Assembly: GCF_009873495.1 (NCBI RefSeq)
Contig: NZ_CP046703.1
Location: 1,364,001 to 1,428,000, forward strand
DNA: 64,000 bases
Direction of reading: 5' to 3'
Source: Nostoc sp. ATCC 53789
GTDB lineage: Bacteria; Cyanobacteriota; Cyanobacteriia; Cyanobacteriales; Nostocaceae
Of this stretch, positions 62,764 to 64,000 are shown piece after piece; positions within the stretch are counted from its first letter, which is position 1, and each line of letters starts with the position of its first letter. The notes under the pieces were generated by a model. The model worked only from the letters and a program-made list of their open reading frames with translations. It searched no databases and was not told where the DNA came from. A program made the position numbers and the translations under genes.

Positions 62764-63807
62764 GTGGGTATTTTTAGGAACTTTCGCACATCATGGGATA
62801 TGGGTATCGACCTCGGTACTGCTAACACCCTGGTTTATGTATCTGGGAAAGGTATTGTACTGCAAGAGCCTTCTGTAGTTGCTATCGATGTCAACGAAAA
62901 GGTAGCACTAGCAGTAGGAGAAGAAGCCAAAAAAATGCTCGGCCGCACACCTGGAAATGTGATTGCCCTCCGCCCCTTGCGCGATGGTGTAATCGCTGAT
63001 TTCGATATAGCCGAGCTAATGCTGAAAAGCTTTATTCAGCGTGTAAATGAAGGCAAATCTCTAATTTTACCCCGAATTGTCATTGGTATTCCCAGTGGGG
63101 TCACGGGTGTAGAAAGACGGGCTGTGATGGATGCGGCTCACCAAGCAGGAGCAAGAAAAGTTTATTTAATCGATGAACCTGTAGCTGCCGCCATTGGTGC
63201 AGGACTGCCTGTTGCCGAACCTACTGGCAACATGATTATCGATATTGGTGGTGGTACAACCGAAGTCGCGGTGCTAAGTCTTCAGGGCACGGTAATCAGC
63301 GAATCAGTACGCATTGCTGGGGATGAACTAACTGATTCAATCATTCAGTATATTAAAAAAGTTCATAACTTAGTCATTGGTGAACGAACTGCTGAAGACA
63401 TCAAAATTCGGCTTGGTTCTGCGTATCCTACCCATGATGATAATGATGCCATGATGGAAATCCGAGGCTTACACCTGCTTTCTGGTCTACCGCGAACTGT
63501 AACCATCAAAGGTCCAGAAATCCGTGAAAGTATGTTGGAACCACTATCAGTAATTATAGAAGCTGTGAAGCGGACACTGGAACGTACACCTCCAGAACTA
63601 GCAGCAGACATTATTGACAGAGGGATTATGTTAGCTGGGGGTGGTGCTTTGCTCAAAGGCATAGATACCTTAATTAGTCATGAAACGGGGATTGTTACCC
63701 ACATCGCCGCCGACCCTCTGTGTTGTGTTGTGCTGGGAACCGGTCGGGTGTTAGAAAACTTCAAACAGTTAGAACGGGTTGTTACCGAAAGCTCTCGCAA
63801 TATGTAG
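62764..63807 (+). CDS. mreB: Rod shape-determining protein (bacterial actin)
   Basis: Actin-like ATPase that positions lateral cell-wall synthesis. The 347-residue length is normal. Nucleotide-binding motifs are visible: GIDLGTANTLVYVSGKGIV (phosphate 1), IDIGGGTTEVAVLSL (phosphate 2) and MLAGGGALLKGID (adenosine). The start is GTG at 62764 (MGIFRNFRTSWDMG), which matches the family N-terminus; the first in-frame ATG would remove it. mreC starts 99 bases after the stop, and mreBCD is the expected order. With amiC and murI nearby this is a wall-morphogenesis neighbourhood. Confidence 0.95.
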   Translation: MGIFRNFRTSWDMGIDLGTANTLVYVSGKGIVLQEPSVVAIDVNEKVALAVGEEAKKMLGRTPGNVIALRPLRDGVIADFDIAELMLKSFIQRVNEGKSLILPRIVIGIPSGVTGVERRAVMDAAHQAGARKVYLIDEPVAAAIGAGLPVAEPTGNMIIDIGGGTTEVAVLSLQGTVISESVRIAGDELTDSIIQYIKKVHNLVIGERTAEDIKIRLGSAYPTHDDNDAMMEIRGLHLLSGLPRTVTIKGPEIRESMLEPLSVIIEAVKRTLERTPPELAADIIDRGIMLAGGGALLKGIDTLISHETGIVTHIAADPLCCVVLGTGRVLENFKQLERVVTESSRNM

Positions 63808-63906
63808 CAAAAAAATATCATACTTGAGTTCTATTTGAGTTCTATTTGGGTTCTATATAAATAGAATCCAAATAGAACTTAATTGTATAAGTAGATAAAG
63901 GTATAT

Positions 63907-64000
63907 ATGGTTACAATACGGCGCTGGTGGGATCGTAAAGGCTTACAAATTGGGTTGTTAGCTCTAGTAGTTGGTAGTGCTTGGGTATTGCGACAAACTC
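63907..64000 (+). CDS. mreC: Rod shape-determining protein MreC, N-terminus only
   Basis: ATG at 63907 opens MVTIRRWWDRKGLQIG, followed by a hydrophobic helix (LLALVVGSAWVLRQ), and the frame is cut by the window edge. This is the usual MreC start: a short basic cytoplasmic tail and one membrane anchor. It follows mreB by 99 bases. A heptamer-like direct repeat (TTCTATTTGAG, TTCTATTTGGG) lies in the spacer. Confidence 0.85.
   Translation, partial: MVTIRRWWDRKGLQIGLLALVVGSAWVLRQT

Overview
The window is chromosomal DNA of a filamentous, probably heterocyst-forming cyanobacterium of the Nostoc/Anabaena type. The evidence is the very dense HIP1 octamer (GCGATCGC), cyanobacterial genes such as susA, homogentisate phytyltransferase, a fibrillin-family protein and the amiC1-amiC2-murI block, heptamer tandem repeats, and many small inverted-repeat elements. 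No phage, plasmid, CRISPR array or complete insertion sequence is visible.

Layout. 0-6.4 kb: an AAA/STAND-like ATPase, a small GTG-start protein, a large TPR-CHAT (caspase-like) protein and an acylphosphatase. 6.5-17 kb: carbon metabolism (GH13 amylase, DAHP synthase, polyphosphate-glucokinase-like ROK kinase, sucrose synthase), a peptidoglycan-binding protein, a 38-residue membrane peptide and tRNA-His. 17.8-29.1 kb: tetrapyrrole and cofactor genes (sirohydrochlorin chelatase plus cobA, then a second SUMT fused to HemD, then coaE), tocopherol prenyltransferase, TPR proteins and a hybrid histidine kinase with an ethylene-receptor-like sensor. The phytyltransferase/TPR pair lies between two ~204-bp inverted repeats. 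29.7-42 kb: unknown proteins, a PAO/Tic55-like Rieske oxygenase, a MobA-like nucleotidyltransferase preceded by an XdhC remnant, a Cys-X5-Arg phosphatase-like protein, a SsuD-like flavin monooxygenase and a BASS transporter-arylsulfatase-amidase run. 42-51.6 kb: a transposase remnant, then an unusual group with two asparagine-synthetase-like enzymes lacking the glutaminase cysteine, a two-domain VOC protein, a decarboxylase-fold protein lacking the PLP lysine, and a zinc-ribbon/membrane/Toprim-like protein. 52-64 kb: MgtC-like protein, MsrB, MurI, tandem AmiC amidases, a CPA2 antiporter, a SIMPL protein, Ssb, MreB and the start of MreC.

The 53.4-64 kb end is a cell-envelope and cell-shape neighbourhood: D-glutamate supply, septal peptidoglycan amidases and rod-shape proteins. 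The 35.9-42 kb part looks like organosulfur scavenging. The best candidate for an undescribed system is 42.8-51.6 kb. Two ATP-dependent amide-forming enzymes that cannot use glutamine in the normal way sit beside a PLP-fold protein without its Schiff-base lysine and a VOC-fold protein, which suggests an uncharacterised small-molecule or peptide pathway. This is inference from motifs and gene order.
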